6,145 nucleotides of DNA from Vermiphilus sp. (GTDB taxonomy: Bacteria; Ratteibacteria; UBA8468; B48-G9; JAFGKM01). The stretch covers positions 1 to 6,145 of the forward strand of contig DYKC01000063.1 of the NCBI GenBank assembly GCA_020722825.1, given 5' to 3'. Shown here piece by piece: positions 6,008 through 6,145 of this stretch; position 1 is the stretch's first letter, and every line of letters begins with the position of its first letter. The position numbers were made by a program, and so were the translations under genes. The notes below the pieces were generated by a model. That model saw only the letters and a program-made list of their open reading frames with translations. It did no database searches and was not told the origin of the DNA.

Positions 6008-6145
6008 AAATAAGATATTTGTAGGTTGTAAGTTCTTCAAGACCCATGGGACCACGCGCATGAATCTTGTCGGTACTTATCCCTATCTCAGCGCCCAGAC
6101 CAAATTCCCCTCCATCGGTAAACCTTGTTGAGGCATTATGAAAAA
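5982..6145 (-). CDS. proA: Gamma-glutamyl phosphate reductase (glutamate-5-semialdehyde dehydrogenase), 3' end
   Basis: The last 53 residues of ProA are present; the 5' part lies beyond the window edge. ProA reduces gamma-glutamyl phosphate to glutamate-5-semialdehyde with NADPH in proline synthesis. The segment begins FHNASTRFTDGGEFGLGAEI and ends GNGQIRQ followed by TAA (5984-5982). It matches the strongly conserved C-terminus of the family, including HARGPMGLEELTTYKY. It is in a different frame from nadD, whose 5' end it overlaps. No truncation or frameshift is visible in the part shown. proB would be expected upstream, outside the window. Confidence 0.93.
   Translation of the reverse strand, partial: FHNASTRFTDGGEFGLGAEIGISTDKIHARGPMGLEELTTYKYLIYGNGQIRQ

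Noticed and set aside
6008..6061. Upstream nadD start at 6061
   Set aside because: The added 18 residues are encoded by the strongly conserved proA 3' end in another frame and do not resemble NadD N-termini.

Overview
The window is a compact, AT-rich stretch of bacterial chromosome in which every recognisable gene lies on the minus strand. Reading from the high-coordinate end in the direction of transcription, the order is: 3' end of proA (proline synthesis), nadD (NAD synthesis), pheS and pheT (both subunits of phenylalanyl-tRNA synthetase), a zapA-like cell-division gene, a CAU-anticodon tRNA that looks like an initiator tRNA, a large type IV pilus gene that joins PilM-like and PilN-like parts in one protein, and the first 19 codons of the next gene. 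The PilM/PilN protein, the zapA-like gene and the bacterial-type PheS all point to a bacterium, probably with a Gram-negative-type envelope. The protein sequences are diverged from well-studied model organisms. An uncultivated lineage such as Omnitrophota or a relative is my guess, and nothing in the window settles it.

Layout: proA/nadD (26-nt overlap), nadD/pheS (11-nt overlap) and pheT/zapA (35-nt overlap if the first GTG is used) are tightly packed, as in an operon. The packing is broken between pheS and pheT by a 154-nt spacer (4232-4386). This spacer is richer in G+C than its surroundings, carries several inverted repeats and looks like a dispersed intergenic repeat. A second break is at the tRNA (1831-1902), which has its own plausible sigma-70-type promoter embedded in the 3' end of zapA. 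The pilus gene begins 85 nt after the tRNA, and its stop overlaps the next start in an ATGA junction.

Most of the content is core metabolism and translation, with the start of a pilus assembly cluster. I saw no mobile-element gene, CRISPR array, toxin-antitoxin pair or defence system. The unusual points are the PilM-PilN fusion with a proline-rich linker, a PheT that lacks the OB-fold tRNA-binding (EMAP-like) insert, an initiator-like tRNA with C33 and a U1:A72 pair, and the structured pheS-pheT spacer.
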